Of a stretch of DNA of 46,221 bases, positions 24,849 through 34,079 are shown piece after piece. The stretch is from UBA1672 sp050633505 (lineage in GTDB: Bacteria; Pseudomonadota; Alphaproteobacteria; Micavibrionales; Micavibrionaceae): the NCBI GenBank assembly GCA_050633505.1, contig JBOEGQ010000014.1, positions 1 to 46,221 on the forward strand. The letters are read 5' to 3'. The translations under genes and the position numbers were made by a program. The notes beneath the pieces are model-generated. The model saw only the letters and a program-made list of their open reading frames with translations. It did not search any database and was not told the DNA's origin. Every line of letters starts with the position of its first letter. Positions within the stretch are counted from its first letter, which is position 1.

Positions 24849-26195
24849 ATGTCTGTAAAAGTTAGATTTGCCCCTTCACCGACTGGTATGCTTCATGTTG
24901 GTAATGCGCGTACAGCCCTTATTTCATGGTTGTTTACACGCATGAATGACGGTCACTTCCTTTTACGGATTGATGACACGGATCAGGAACGCTCCAAAGA
25001 TGAATACGAACAGGCCACTGAAGAGGGCTTAAAGTGGCTAGGCATTGATTGGGATGATAAAACCCGCCAGCGCGACCGTAGTGAAATCTACGCTGAGAAG
25101 ATTGAACAACTTAAACAAGATGGTCGTTTATACGCGTGTTACGAAAAACCTGAAGAACTTGAGCTAAAACGAAAAAGCCAACTTTCACGTAAACTGCCAC
25201 CAATTTATGACCGTGAATCTTTGAACCTAAGTGCAGACAAGGTTCAAGCATACGAGACTGAAGGACGAAAACCCCACTGGCGTTTTAAACTAAATCACGA
25301 GCCGATCATCTGGAACGATGAAGTCCGTGGTGAGGTCAAATTTAACGGTGCAGATCTATCTGATCCGGTTCTTATTCGCGAAGACGGCAGTCCGCTTTAT
25401 CATATCTGTTCTGTCATTGATGATATAGAATACGGTATTACCCATGTTGTACGCGGCGAAGACCACGTTTCAAACACGGCATGTCATATCCAGATGTTTG
25501 AGGCATTAGGCGCAACACCACCTCAGTTTGCGCATCTACCGCTTCTATCTGATAAAGAAGGTGGTAAACTTTCCAAGCGTATAGGATCATTAGGGCTAAA
25601 AGACCTGCAAGAAGACGGGCTAGAACCCATGTCAGTGGTTAGTTTGATGGCAAGGTTGGGCTCATCCGAATCCATCGAAGCCTTCACAGATATCAAAGAC
25701 GTTATAAAGCAATTTGATATTTCAAAGTTCTCGCGTGGTACGCCTAAGTTTGACGCGGATGAGCTATTACGTCTGAATACTAAAATCTTGCATGATCTGG
25801 ACTTTAACACCATTAAGCCGAAACTCGATGCACTGGGACTATCTTCTGTTGATGAAGAATTCTATCTTGCGGTTCGGCCGAATATTGAACGTCTATCCGA
25901 CTTACAGGAATGGTGGAATGTTGCCAAAGGGCCTGTAACACCGGTTATTGATGACTCTGAATTTATTGAAAATGCTCTTAATCTTTTACCACCTGCCCCA
26001 TGGGATGAAAATACATGGAAAAATTGGACAAGTGCGGTAAAGGAAAAAACCGGTCACAAAGGAAAAAACCTGTTTATGCCATTACGTCAGGCACTCACCG
26101 GTATGCAACACGGGCCAGAGCTTGCTCTGCTTCTGATTCTTATCGGTGAAGAAAATGTACGCGAAAGACTAGGCCGCTGTAAAAAAGCAGCCTAG
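24849..26195 (+). CDS. gltX: Glutamyl-tRNA synthetase
   Basis: Class I aminoacyl-tRNA synthetase with PSPTGMLHVGNARTAL (HIGH-type signature) and KLSKRIGS (KMSKS-type). At 448 residues it is the compact type often found as a second gltX copy in alphaproteobacteria, which may have narrowed tRNA specificity; which copy this is cannot be decided here. AAAGGA lies 8 bases before the ATG. A hairpin (AGATCC/GGATCT) separates it from nadE. Confidence 0.92.
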   Translation: MSVKVRFAPSPTGMLHVGNARTALISWLFTRMNDGHFLLRIDDTDQERSKDEYEQATEEGLKWLGIDWDDKTRQRDRSEIYAEKIEQLKQDGRLYACYEKPEELELKRKSQLSRKLPPIYDRESLNLSADKVQAYETEGRKPHWRFKLNHEPIIWNDEVRGEVKFNGADLSDPVLIREDGSPLYHICSVIDDIEYGITHVVRGEDHVSNTACHIQMFEALGATPPQFAHLPLLSDKEGGKLSKRIGSLGLKDLQEDGLEPMSVVSLMARLGSSESIEAFTDIKDVIKQFDISKFSRGTPKFDADELLRLNTKILHDLDFNTIKPKLDALGLSSVDEEFYLAVRPNIERLSDLQEWWNVAKGPVTPVIDDSEFIENALNLLPPAPWDENTWKNWTSAVKEKTGHKGKNLFMPLRQALTGMQHGPELALLLILIGEENVRERLGRCKKAA

Positions 26196-26222
26196 AGCTA
26201 AACAATAAATTCATTTGATATT

Positions 26223-26459
26223 CTAATGAGAACGATTTTTTAAAGAATACAGGAATTTCTCTAGCTTCTTCGCATCACCAAGTGTTGCCTGAGGCCATAG
26301 GAGCTCAACCGTGTTATAAAACGCCTGACGCCCTTCAGTGAATAAGTGATCACATAAAAGAACTTTACGGCGTGGTGCAAGATCTGAAAACTCTTCAATA
26401 ACACTAAACTGACCGACAGAGCCTTCTGCAACGTCACGCAAGCCTGATTTCATTAACAT
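26223..26459 (-). CDS. Small hypothetical protein, 78 aa
   Basis: MLMKSGLRDVAEGSVGQFSV, then IEEFSDLAPRRKVLLCDHLF and TEGRQAFYNTVELLWPQA. A well-ordered soluble sequence with no membrane segment. GAGGGG lies about ten bases before the ATG at 26459. It is convergent with gltX and divergent from trmJ. It looks like a conserved small protein, but no family is recognised. Confidence 0.6.
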   Translation of the reverse strand: MLMKSGLRDVAEGSVGQFSVIEEFSDLAPRRKVLLCDHLFTEGRQAFYNTVELLWPQATLGDAKKLEKFLYSLKNRSH

Positions 26460-26626
26460 TATGCTTAATCCCCTCTTATCATATGTGCGGTGGCTTATTA
26501 TTTGTGTTTATTTTTATACATGCCACCCAAATCTTATACACCCTTTAGGATCTCAAGTAAAGTTTGCTTGAAATATCAAAATAAAACAATAGGATACAAA
26601 GAAACATAATAAGATAAATTATCACA

Positions 26627-27352
26627 ATGGTTTCAATTATTCTTTCACACCCTCAAATGGGTGAAAATATTGGCGCTGCGGCGCGGGCAATGCTCAATTT
26701 CGGGCTGACGGACTTACGATTGGTTGCACCACGTGATGGGTGGCCAAATGAACGCGCCATAACAACCTCATCCGGGGCATTTGATTACATTCAAGATGTT
26801 AAAGTTTTTGAAAGCTTTGGTGACGCCATCGCAGATATACATTATGTGTTTGCAACAACATCACGCACGCGCGATATGGTTAAACCTGTTTACGATCCGG
26901 CAAACGCAATTAAAGAAACGCAGAATCGGGAAACACAAAAGCAAAACGTTGCAATTGCATTCGGCGCCGAGCGTACAGGCCTTCTTAATGAGGAGATTTG
27001 TCAATGTCAGGCTATTCTAACGTTTCCGGCCAATCCTGACTTTGCCTCATTAAACTTGGGACAAGCTGTCCTTTTGATGGCTTATGAATATATGAAAACA
27101 CAAAACGAGAGTAGTAATCAGCCCTCCCTTAATACCGGAGGTAGCCCACCTGCCCCACAGCGTGAGATCGACAATTTTCTTACACGTCTTGAACATGATT
27201 TAGACGACAAGAAGTTTTTCAGATCGGAAGACTTAAAACCGACAATGGTTCGGAATATAAAAAATATATTTACGCGTGCGGATATTACAGATCAAGAGGT
27301 GCGCACTCTGCACGGTATATTATCAGCCCTACGCGGTAATAAGGTACAATAG
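26627..27352 (+). CDS. trmJ: tRNA (cytidine/uridine-2'-O-)-methyltransferase TrmJ
   Basis: SPOUT-fold methyltransferase that 2'-O-methylates position 32 of tRNA. The start ILSHPQMGENIGAAARAMLN and the later AIAFGAERTGL and SLNLGQAVLLMAYE (SAM-binding knot) are diagnostic for the TrmJ/LasT group. At 241 residues it is of normal length. It converges on rpsD with a shared terminator hairpin between them. Confidence 0.9.
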   Translation: MVSIILSHPQMGENIGAAARAMLNFGLTDLRLVAPRDGWPNERAITTSSGAFDYIQDVKVFESFGDAIADIHYVFATTSRTRDMVKPVYDPANAIKETQNRETQKQNVAIAFGAERTGLLNEEICQCQAILTFPANPDFASLNLGQAVLLMAYEYMKTQNESSNQPSLNTGGSPPAPQREIDNFLTRLEHDLDDKKFFRSEDLKPTMVRNIKNIFTRADITDQEVRTLHGILSALRGNKVQ

Positions 27353-27353
27353 A

Positions 27354-27381
27354 AAAAGCCACCCGTAATTTGGTGGCTTTT
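27354..27381. terminator. Bidirectional terminator between trmJ and rpsD
   Basis: AAAAGCCACC (27354-27363) and GGTGGCTTTT (27372-27381) form a perfect 10-bp stem with an 8-base loop. A or T runs on both sides make it usable from either strand. It lies between the two convergent stops. Confidence 0.85.
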
Positions 27382-27409
27382 GCAAAATAATACCAAAAAT
27401 CTAAATCGA

Positions 27410-28027
27410 TTAACGAGAATAGAATTCGACGATCAGATTTGGTTCCATTTGAACCGGATAAGGAACATCTTCCAATGCAGGAGTGCGAAGGAATGTTGCC
27501 TTCAACGCCTTGTGATCTGCTTCGATATACTCAGGGACTTCACGTTCACCTGATTGTATCGAGTCAATAACCATTGGGATTTGACGAGATGCTTCTTTAA
27601 CCTCAATCACATCACCTTCTTTAACCTGATAAGATGGAATGTTTACCACTTTACCATTCACCGTAACGTGTTTGTGGTTAACAAACTGACGTGCAGCAAA
27701 AACAGTAGGCACGAAACATGCACGGTAAATAACAGCATCTAAACGACGCTCTAACAAACCAATAAGGTTTTGACCGGCATCACCACGAAGGCGCTTTGCT
27801 TCGGCGAAGTAACGACGGAACTGCTTCTCACCGATACAGCCGTAATAACCTTTTAGTTTCTGCTTTGCGAATAACTGTAGACCGTAATCTGTTGGTTTAC
27901 CACGGCGTTCACCATGCATACCCGGGCCTGTTTGGCGCTTATTATATGGTGACTTAGGGCGTCCCCAAATATTGGCACCCATACGACGATCAATTTTGTG
28001 CTTTGCACTTACTCTTTTTCCACTCAT
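27410..28027 (-). CDS. rpsD: 30S ribosomal protein S4
   Basis: Primary 16S rRNA-binding protein that nucleates small-subunit assembly. The N-terminal zone has HKIDRRMGANIWGRPKSP and YNKRQTGPGMHG; the S4 RNA-binding domain (LERRLDAVIYRACF, QFVNHKHVTVNGKVVNIP) follows. At 205 residues it is normal. AAAGGA lies before the ATG. As in many alphaproteobacteria the gene stands alone rather than in the alpha operon, and its leader can fold into a three-way junction. Confidence 0.97.
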   Translation of the reverse strand: MSGKRVSAKHKIDRRMGANIWGRPKSPYNKRQTGPGMHGERRGKPTDYGLQLFAKQKLKGYYGCIGEKQFRRYFAEAKRLRGDAGQNLIGLLERRLDAVIYRACFVPTVFAARQFVNHKHVTVNGKVVNIPSYQVKEGDVIEVKEASRQIPMVIDSIQSGEREVPEYIEADHKALKATFLRTPALEDVPYPVQMEPNLIVEFYSR

Positions 28028-28051
28028 GGATTTTTCCTTTTCTACAAATTG

Positions 28052-28120
28052 TCCCGCCCGACCAAATCAGGTTTGAAGTATCCTTCAACGGAAAGGGTAA
28101 ACCCCTTCTCTTTCGCGGGA
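28052..28120 (-). promoter_or_regulatory. Structured rpsD leader, three-way junction (possible S4 autoregulation site)
   Basis: In the rpsD 5' leader, TCCCGC and GCGGGA (28115-28120 and 28052-28057) close a junction. Inside are two hairpins: TTGAAG/CTTCAA (28073-28078 with 28083-28088) and AAGGG/CCCTT (near 28093-28107). The ribosome binding site lies just downstream. Ribosomal protein S4 is known to repress its own mRNA through a folded leader in other bacteria; the same here is inference. Confidence 0.45.
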
Positions 28121-28290
28121 ATGCGAAGATTTATACCGTTTTCATAGGAAAAGTCAAAGAAATTCTTACAAAAATAAGCACAACAGCATCAACACCGTAT
28201 ATCTTTTTTATCTGACAAGTTAAATAGACACAATTTCCTGATTCTGGTATGTGTTTATATATAGCGCGATCAAATATATAGGATAACATT

Positions 28291-29460
28291 ATGGCGACTT
28301 CTCTTATGCAATATCTTGATAAAGCAATCGGTACACTGGATGAGCTTGGCCTTATCCCTGAAAAACAGGAAGAGGCTCCTGTCCTTGCATTACTTCAAAA
28401 GATTGAGGAACTGGACCAAGACAAGATCACATTAATCGCTAGAACGCTCTCTCAGGCATCTTTATTCAATGAAGTTGTGCGTGAGCAAGTTAAAGAAATG
28501 CAATATGGCGAACGATACAAGGCAATAACAGCCATGTTTGACTCAATCCGTGATGACGCCAGATCAATGGTTAAACAGGTGGAAGATGGTAAAATTGATA
28601 CATTTGAACGCCTTGCAAACCTTTGGATGAAAACAACACGCGGTGATATTCCCAAACGGTTCCAAACGATTAAATCGACGTACCTAGATGTTTCAAAAGA
28701 TACAAAAGACCAAATAGAGCGTGAGCTTTTGATCCTCGAAGCCTACAAAGACTTTCGTGGTGCGATGAAGCAGTCAGAAGTTTTGGCACTTGAAGTTCTG
28801 GCAATTGCAGAACAACGTCTTGAGCAAGTAAAAGAGGTTTTAGACAGTGCCTCCAAAGACATTACAGATTATAAGGGCGAAGATGCAGCAGAAGTTGCCA
28901 AATTAGAACTTATACGTGATGAAAAGCTTCGTGCATTACAGGCAGAAGATGCGCGTTATCAAATAGCCAAGGATTTATCTGACAATTTGACTGTCGGTTA
29001 TAATACGTCTGAAGTTGTTATGGCACGCCTGAACCAGACCACGAGTGCAAAACAGAGAATTTACGCACAATCTGTTAGCTTTTTCTCTACGAATGAAACA
29101 GTTTTAACCGCCCTATCCGCCTCCTTCACCGGCCTACACGGACTGCATGAGAGCACACAAACATTAAATGCCATGACAGAAGGTATCGAAAAATCCCTAG
29201 AAACATTAGCCGAGATCGGTAACGTTGTTCAGGAAGAAGCCCTTCGCGCCGGATATGGCCCAACAGTACGTGCGGAATCTGTGAAAACGCTGGTGAATGC
29301 AGTTGTGGAATATCAAGAGCGCTCCATAGATATCATTGATGAAATGCGTAAGCTATCAACACAAAATGCAAAAGAGATACAAGAAGCCGTAGAAGATGGA
29401 AAACGCCGCATGGCAAATTTAAGCAAGCGCAGCGCACATGCCATTGCTTTGGCCGCTTAA
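28291..29460 (+). CDS. TelA-type / 'cell surface protein' family helical protein, 389 aa
   Basis: Almost wholly alpha-helical, no signal peptide or membrane segment. LARTLSQASLFNEVVREQV, YGERYKAITAMFDSIRDDA, LSDNLTVGYNTSEVVMARL and YAQSVSFFSTNETVLTALSA resemble a proteobacterial family usually annotated as 'cell surface protein' and related to toxic-anion-resistance TelA (moderate confidence). TelA proteins travel with stress and tellurite-resistance modules, often as cytosolic partners of membrane complexes. AGGATAACATT precedes the ATG. It heads a four- to five-gene operon with the DUF6384-like, coiled-coil and zeta-like genes. Confidence 0.65.
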   Translation: MATSLMQYLDKAIGTLDELGLIPEKQEEAPVLALLQKIEELDQDKITLIARTLSQASLFNEVVREQVKEMQYGERYKAITAMFDSIRDDARSMVKQVEDGKIDTFERLANLWMKTTRGDIPKRFQTIKSTYLDVSKDTKDQIERELLILEAYKDFRGAMKQSEVLALEVLAIAEQRLEQVKEVLDSASKDITDYKGEDAAEVAKLELIRDEKLRALQAEDARYQIAKDLSDNLTVGYNTSEVVMARLNQTTSAKQRIYAQSVSFFSTNETVLTALSASFTGLHGLHESTQTLNAMTEGIEKSLETLAEIGNVVQEEALRAGYGPTVRAESVKTLVNAVVEYQERSIDIIDEMRKLSTQNAKEIQEAVEDGKRRMANLSKRSAHAIALAA

Positions 29461-29497
29461 CCGCTTAGATCTAAGGACGATATAACGCCATATCATC

Positions 29498-29917
29498 ATG
29501 AGTACGGAAAAAACAACGCAGACCATGGATGAAGTTATGTTGGCAATGGATATTGTCGATACAATCCGTCGTGACAAACGCATTGTCGAACAGGAACTCT
29601 CATCTGAACTACGTGAAGATCAGCTTTTAAGCCGTCTTAAAACCATTTACGGAACACAAGGTATTGAGGTTTCAGATCAAGTTCTGAAAGAAGGCATTCG
29701 TTCCTTACGTGAAGATCGCTTTACCTATACCCCATCATCACGATCCATATTCCGGTCTTTGGCTCTTTTATATGTACGGCGGAAGGCGTGGCTAAGACCT
29801 GTTTTACTATTTACCTTGCTATTCATTACAATGATACTTGCATACATTGTGTTCCTTTCCCCGGATCAAATGATGGCTTACCCACTTGGAAATCCACCTA
29901 TAACGGGAGAACCTTAA
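29498..29917 (+). CDS. DUF6384-like membrane protein, 139 aa
   Basis: Begins with a helical domain (MDEVMLAMDIVDTIRRDKRI, LRTIYGTQ-like LKTIYGTQGIEVSDQVLKEG), then an RFTYTPSSRSIFRSLALLYV segment and one C-terminal membrane helix (PVLLFTLLFITMILAYIVFL). This layout matches my recollection of DUF6384 proteins, which accompany TelA-type proteins. An AAGGA sequence is about 20 bases before the ATG, which is far. It probably anchors the TelA-like protein at the membrane. Confidence 0.6.
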   Translation: MSTEKTTQTMDEVMLAMDIVDTIRRDKRIVEQELSSELREDQLLSRLKTIYGTQGIEVSDQVLKEGIRSLREDRFTYTPSSRSIFRSLALLYVRRKAWLRPVLLFTLLFITMILAYIVFLSPDQMMAYPLGNPPITGEP

Positions 29918-31231
29918 ATGGGACGAAAGCGTAGTGGTAAACATCTCTTATCAGATATTGATAAGAAGGCGCATTATAAGCGATCCTCTATCAAAGAGAT
30001 GAATAAAAACATCACAAAAACTCAAAGACATATTGAATATTTAAAACAAGAAGAAACGCAAACATACATGCAACTTGCAGAAATACGGCTTGCATTACTG
30101 GAAAACCCGGAAACAAAAAAACAAATCAGCCTTGCAGAGAAAAAGGCAACTGATGCAATAACAACGCGCCAGAATTCAGAAGACACGCTTGATAAATCCT
30201 TAGACCAAAATCAAAGTGCACAAAATGACTTGGAACAGAAAAGAACGGAATATCTCGCCAGTATCGAGGCGTCATATGTTGCGCTCAAAGATGCAGAAAA
30301 ACATATCGAAATAGAGCTTCTCGACGATGCCATCCATAATGCATTTACACAAGATATAGAGCAGTTGGAAAATACAATCATACGCGTTGATAATAAGGTC
30401 ATTCTCGCCCGTGATGATTATCAGGAGAAATCGATCCCCTATTACAATGACGAATTGTTCATGTATCTGAAAAAACGGCACTATGGCACCAGTGCCTATA
30501 CCATAAAATTGTCACTGATCAGGTATTTGGACGACAAAGTTGCACGGCTTATCAATTATGAAGCAGCACGCCGTAATTACACATTACTACACTCTATTCC
30601 CGGTAAATTGGTGCAACATAAAGACCTTCTAAATAAGAAAATTGAGTCTGTTAAACTGGATCAGAAGAACTATAAGAAGAATTACTTCGAACAAAAAGGC
30701 ATATCAAAGCTACAGCAGGATTACCTGAAACAGCAAGATTCCCTCGACCGTATAGATCAAGAGCTTGAAATACTTGAAAATGAACATACAGATATTATTC
30801 AACGTAAAATGGATCTTTTGAATAAAAGTGATGACACGGAAAACCACACTGTTACCGTCCTACACAATATTTATAAAAGTGATAAGCTCAGCACCTTAAA
30901 GCAATACGCCGCAATGACGGCAACGCAAGATGATGATAAGCTCGTCAAAAAGCTATATGAACTTGATAAGAAAATTTCTAGCAAGGAAATCCTACTCTCC
31001 ACCTACCAGCAAAGCTTGCAACAAGAAAGAAAGCATTTAGAGAACATCCAAAGCGCACGAAAAACATATAAGAAGAAACGCTATGACGTACGTCGCACAA
31101 CATTTGAAGACGATGATATATTCTCGGCACTTCTTACCAAGTTTTTAGGTGGTCTTTTGTCTAAAAGACGATTTTGGCATGCTGTCGGTGATATGGTTGA
31201 AGATGTCATTGACGAAATTGACCTGGACTAA
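29918..31231 (+). CDS. Long coiled-coil protein, 437 aa
   Basis: Rich in K, E, Q and L with heptad spacing through most of its length (for example QKNYKKNYFEQKGISKLQQD). No signal peptide; a short hydrophobic patch (LLTKFLGGLLSKRRFWHAV) and an acidic end (EDVIDEID) close it. GGAGAACC lies upstream of the ATG, and the gene follows the DUF6384-like gene directly. It is probably a structural or scaffold member of the TelA-like system. No catalytic motif and no named family. Confidence 0.62.
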   Translation: MGRKRSGKHLLSDIDKKAHYKRSSIKEMNKNITKTQRHIEYLKQEETQTYMQLAEIRLALLENPETKKQISLAEKKATDAITTRQNSEDTLDKSLDQNQSAQNDLEQKRTEYLASIEASYVALKDAEKHIEIELLDDAIHNAFTQDIEQLENTIIRVDNKVILARDDYQEKSIPYYNDELFMYLKKRHYGTSAYTIKLSLIRYLDDKVARLINYEAARRNYTLLHSIPGKLVQHKDLLNKKIESVKLDQKNYKKNYFEQKGISKLQQDYLKQQDSLDRIDQELEILENEHTDIIQRKMDLLNKSDDTENHTVTVLHNIYKSDKLSTLKQYAAMTATQDDDKLVKKLYELDKKISSKEILLSTYQQSLQQERKHLENIQSARKTYKKKRYDVRRTTFEDDDIFSALLTKFLGGLLSKRRFWHAVGDMVEDVIDEIDLD

Positions 31232-31287
31232 CCCCGCCCCTCCATAGATTGCGCATAAAAAATTTACCACTTACAATAAAATATGAT

Positions 31288-31319
31288 ATGTCATTACATA
31301 ATGACATTATGTCTATAAT
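31288..31319 (+). promoter_or_regulatory. Palindromes and -10-like box before the zeta-like gene
   Basis: ATGTCAT (31288-31294) and ATGACAT (31301-31307) form an inverted repeat, and ATAATGACATTAT (31298-31310) is a 13-bp palindrome overlapping it. TATAAT follows at 31314-31319. A separate regulated promoter for the 904-aa gene is plausible. No -35 box was found at standard spacing. Confidence 0.35.
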
Positions 31320-31360
31320 AATTTTTTGGTGATAATAAGAAAACTAAGTGGTTATCGATA

Positions 31361-34075
31361 ATGGCTTATGCATTAGCTGCATTATTTGAAAACGAGGCAA
31401 TTGACCTTAGGCAATTCACGATTCTCAGACCTGAGAATACGCTTGAGATAATTGACTATCAGGACATTGCAAACAGAGGTAAAGCCACAGGCCTAGGGAT
31501 TGGAGATCTTATAGAGCTCAGCCCGGAACGGCTCGTTAAACAATGGCTTACAGCCGAAATGCCTTTTGATATCAAAATAGAAAACGATGAGCACTTTCTC
31601 TCCGTTTCAGAAAAGATATATTCCGATTACATTTTTTATAACCCTGAGAATGAGGAAGCATCACTTCAGTGGCAGGAGTTAACAGCACAACTGGAAAACT
31701 TTCGCGGCAATTTGGTTGAAAACGTTGATAAAGCCATAGAACAAACATTTGGTGATATCCCCCATCCCGATGTAAATCTCGAGATTTTTGAAGCCGTCCA
31801 CCAAATTCAACGCCTTATCACCCTACGTAATGACTTGGGAATGTGCGATTTCAATGAAGACCAAATTCAAGATATGACACGTTCTTTGGCAATATCTTTC
31901 TTCTATAATAATGAAGCAAATAGCCAAATCAGAAGCCATGTTCAAAATGCAATACAACAGGCGATACAAGACGACAATGAGATCGACGCATTGGCAAGAA
32001 CGAAAAAGGAAACCAAGAAAAACATTCAGGTCAGTGGTGGACAAGGTGCTGGTAAAACCCTTTTGAGCCGTAGAACACTTGGTATAAAAAGAGATGAAGA
32101 TGAACCGTATATCCGCATAAACAAGGACTTATTCCGCCCCCTTGTCTTAAGTGCAGAAGACGCACAAAAAGATTTAGATCTCAGCCAAGCAGCCGACAGA
32201 CGTCAATATGGGCGTATTACGGAAGACGAGCTAAATATGATCAAACAAAAACAATGGCAAATTATTGCAGAATATAGTGAGCAAGATAAGCTTCCCCAAA
32301 TGCTTATCGACAGCACAGCCGTCGGCGATGACGTTAAGGCCGAGTTATTGGCAAATGATCATGCGAAGTTAACCCTTTTATATATAAACACCCCCTTTGC
32401 CGATGCGAAAAGGCGTATCCAGGAACGTGCGCTAGGCGATGGTATCCCCGGTGTCGATTCAATGCGCGAAAGCCTGCATAGCGAAATGATATCCGGCCAT
32501 ATGTATTCCTCTGTTGAGGCCGCTTCCATGCTCATCCACAGTGTTGGAAAGCCGATCAAGCTAAAGATATTGGATGGACAATCAGCCGAAAAAACACGTC
32601 CTGTTATGGCGCAGGCAAAACTGGCACAAGGTACACTGGATATCTATAGCGCCCGCGCAATACTTGATGTCTTTCATAAGGCTGAAGAAGGTAAAACAGA
32701 CCTGCCTCCAACACAGGAAGACTTAGAATCTCAGGTTCGTAATTTTGAAAAAATCGCCGCTGTGATGAGCGAAATCAATTTCATAGACCGACAAAGTAAC
32801 CAACCAATCGCACGGTATAACAACACAGTAGGTCTCCAAATCCTTGATCAGGGGCTATATGAAGATGAGATAAAAGACACCATTACCGATTCCGTCTTTA
32901 CACAACTCAATGAATTCCATACCAGTCGTAAAGCAGTGATGCTAAGAGAAATTGCAAACCATCAAGGACGTGTATTTGAAGAACGTCGTAATTTTCAAAA
33001 AGATGAACCCCTCAGTATTATCACCGATCAATATGAGACCGAGGTGCCCCTTGTTGATCGTAGCTCATATGTCAATGATAATGAAAATAGTAGAATTTTA
33101 GAATGGCGACACCTTGCCAAGCGCGGCAAATTTCTTGACGGTGGCTTTGACCCATGGAGGGATAAGGCACCGACAGATATGCGTATGCTGGCTGCGAGGC
33201 AGGTCGTGGATCACTGGTTAACGGATGATATTGTTGAACAGATCGTTGACAGATCCGCCCAACAAGTACGCGACACCGGAACAGATTCCTCGACAACTGT
33301 GCATATTGCCCACCCATTAAAAGATTATACCCGTCCGGGAGTGAACATAAACTATATGGTTCTGGCCTACCGCTCTGAATTGACAGAGCGCCTCAATAAC
33401 GCCATGGAACAACGCCACCAAGATCTGGATGTAAATTTTGCCGCTGATCGCCCGATGTTGGCATTGGCCAGCGACAGATCCACGCGCACCACTGCAACTG
33501 CGCTACAACGTCTAACGTCTCAGCCATTTTACGATCCGGATATTTTCGATGATGGTGAATTTATCTTGTTTGCAGATGAACATGTACAGGCCGGTGGTGT
33601 CATGTTGGCCGCACGTAATATACAAAACAGCAGAGATATTAATGTTGTAGGGTATACGGCGTTATCATCTCATAATCTTGGTGCAGACTTACGTATCAAC
33701 TCAAATATCAGCATCGCCTTGGAAACTGCGATAGAGGATAATGCCCGCATCAACGATGCAGACCCCCGACAATATACACAAGAATTAGACACGGCCCTTA
33801 CCGAGGTCGGACTATCTCGCGATACATTATCCAATATAGAAGGCCTTATCTTGATCGCTTATTTCATTGACGGGCAACACGAAGCAAAAAGAGCATGGTT
33901 CGAAGGCGTAAAAGACAGCGCAGGTCTTAGTGAAGAAGATGTCCGCGAAGGTATGGATAGCCTTCAGGCAATCCTCCTGCAAGATGCAATCACGCCACGG
34001 GAACTGGCTAATGATATGGAAGAACAAATAATGACTAGTCGTAAGGCCGTCTACCCAAGTATGGGGCTGGAGTAA
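31361..34075 (+). CDS. Zeta-toxin-like kinase joined to a phosphoribosyltransferase-like region, 904 aa
   Basis: An N-terminal helical domain (~200 aa) is followed by a P-loop (VSGGQGAGKTLLSRR, motif at residues 226-233), YIRINKDLFRPL, DRRQYGRITEDELNMIKQKQ and LPQMLIDSTAV, which match the zeta-toxin/UDP-sugar kinase group of P-loop kinases. The last third has FILFADEHVQAGGVMLAAR (about 733-752), like the PRPP-binding loop of phosphoribosyltransferases, with nearby DFDPW- and DRPMLALASDRSTRTTAT-type sequence. No antitoxin gene of the usual short epsilon type is adjacent. This coupling of a nucleotide-sugar kinase with a PRTase is unusual. It is likely part of the TelA-like operon. Confidence 0.65.
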   Translation: MAYALAALFENEAIDLRQFTILRPENTLEIIDYQDIANRGKATGLGIGDLIELSPERLVKQWLTAEMPFDIKIENDEHFLSVSEKIYSDYIFYNPENEEASLQWQELTAQLENFRGNLVENVDKAIEQTFGDIPHPDVNLEIFEAVHQIQRLITLRNDLGMCDFNEDQIQDMTRSLAISFFYNNEANSQIRSHVQNAIQQAIQDDNEIDALARTKKETKKNIQVSGGQGAGKTLLSRRTLGIKRDEDEPYIRINKDLFRPLVLSAEDAQKDLDLSQAADRRQYGRITEDELNMIKQKQWQIIAEYSEQDKLPQMLIDSTAVGDDVKAELLANDHAKLTLLYINTPFADAKRRIQERALGDGIPGVDSMRESLHSEMISGHMYSSVEAASMLIHSVGKPIKLKILDGQSAEKTRPVMAQAKLAQGTLDIYSARAILDVFHKAEEGKTDLPPTQEDLESQVRNFEKIAAVMSEINFIDRQSNQPIARYNNTVGLQILDQGLYEDEIKDTITDSVFTQLNEFHTSRKAVMLREIANHQGRVFEERRNFQKDEPLSIITDQYETEVPLVDRSSYVNDNENSRILEWRHLAKRGKFLDGGFDPWRDKAPTDMRMLAARQVVDHWLTDDIVEQIVDRSAQQVRDTGTDSSTTVHIAHPLKDYTRPGVNINYMVLAYRSELTERLNNAMEQRHQDLDVNFAADRPMLALASDRSTRTTATALQRLTSQPFYDPDIFDDGEFILFADEHVQAGGVMLAARNIQNSRDINVVGYTALSSHNLGADLRINSNISIALETAIEDNARINDADPRQYTQELDTALTEVGLSRDTLSNIEGLILIAYFIDGQHEAKRAWFEGVKDSAGLSEEDVREGMDSLQAILLQDAITPRELANDMEEQIMTSRKAVYPSMGLE

Positions 34076-34079
34076 AGAA

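Noticed and set aside
28003..28215. Plus-strand 70-aa ORF upstream of the TelA-like gene
   Set aside because: It reads the antisense of the rpsD start and leader and has no supporting features.
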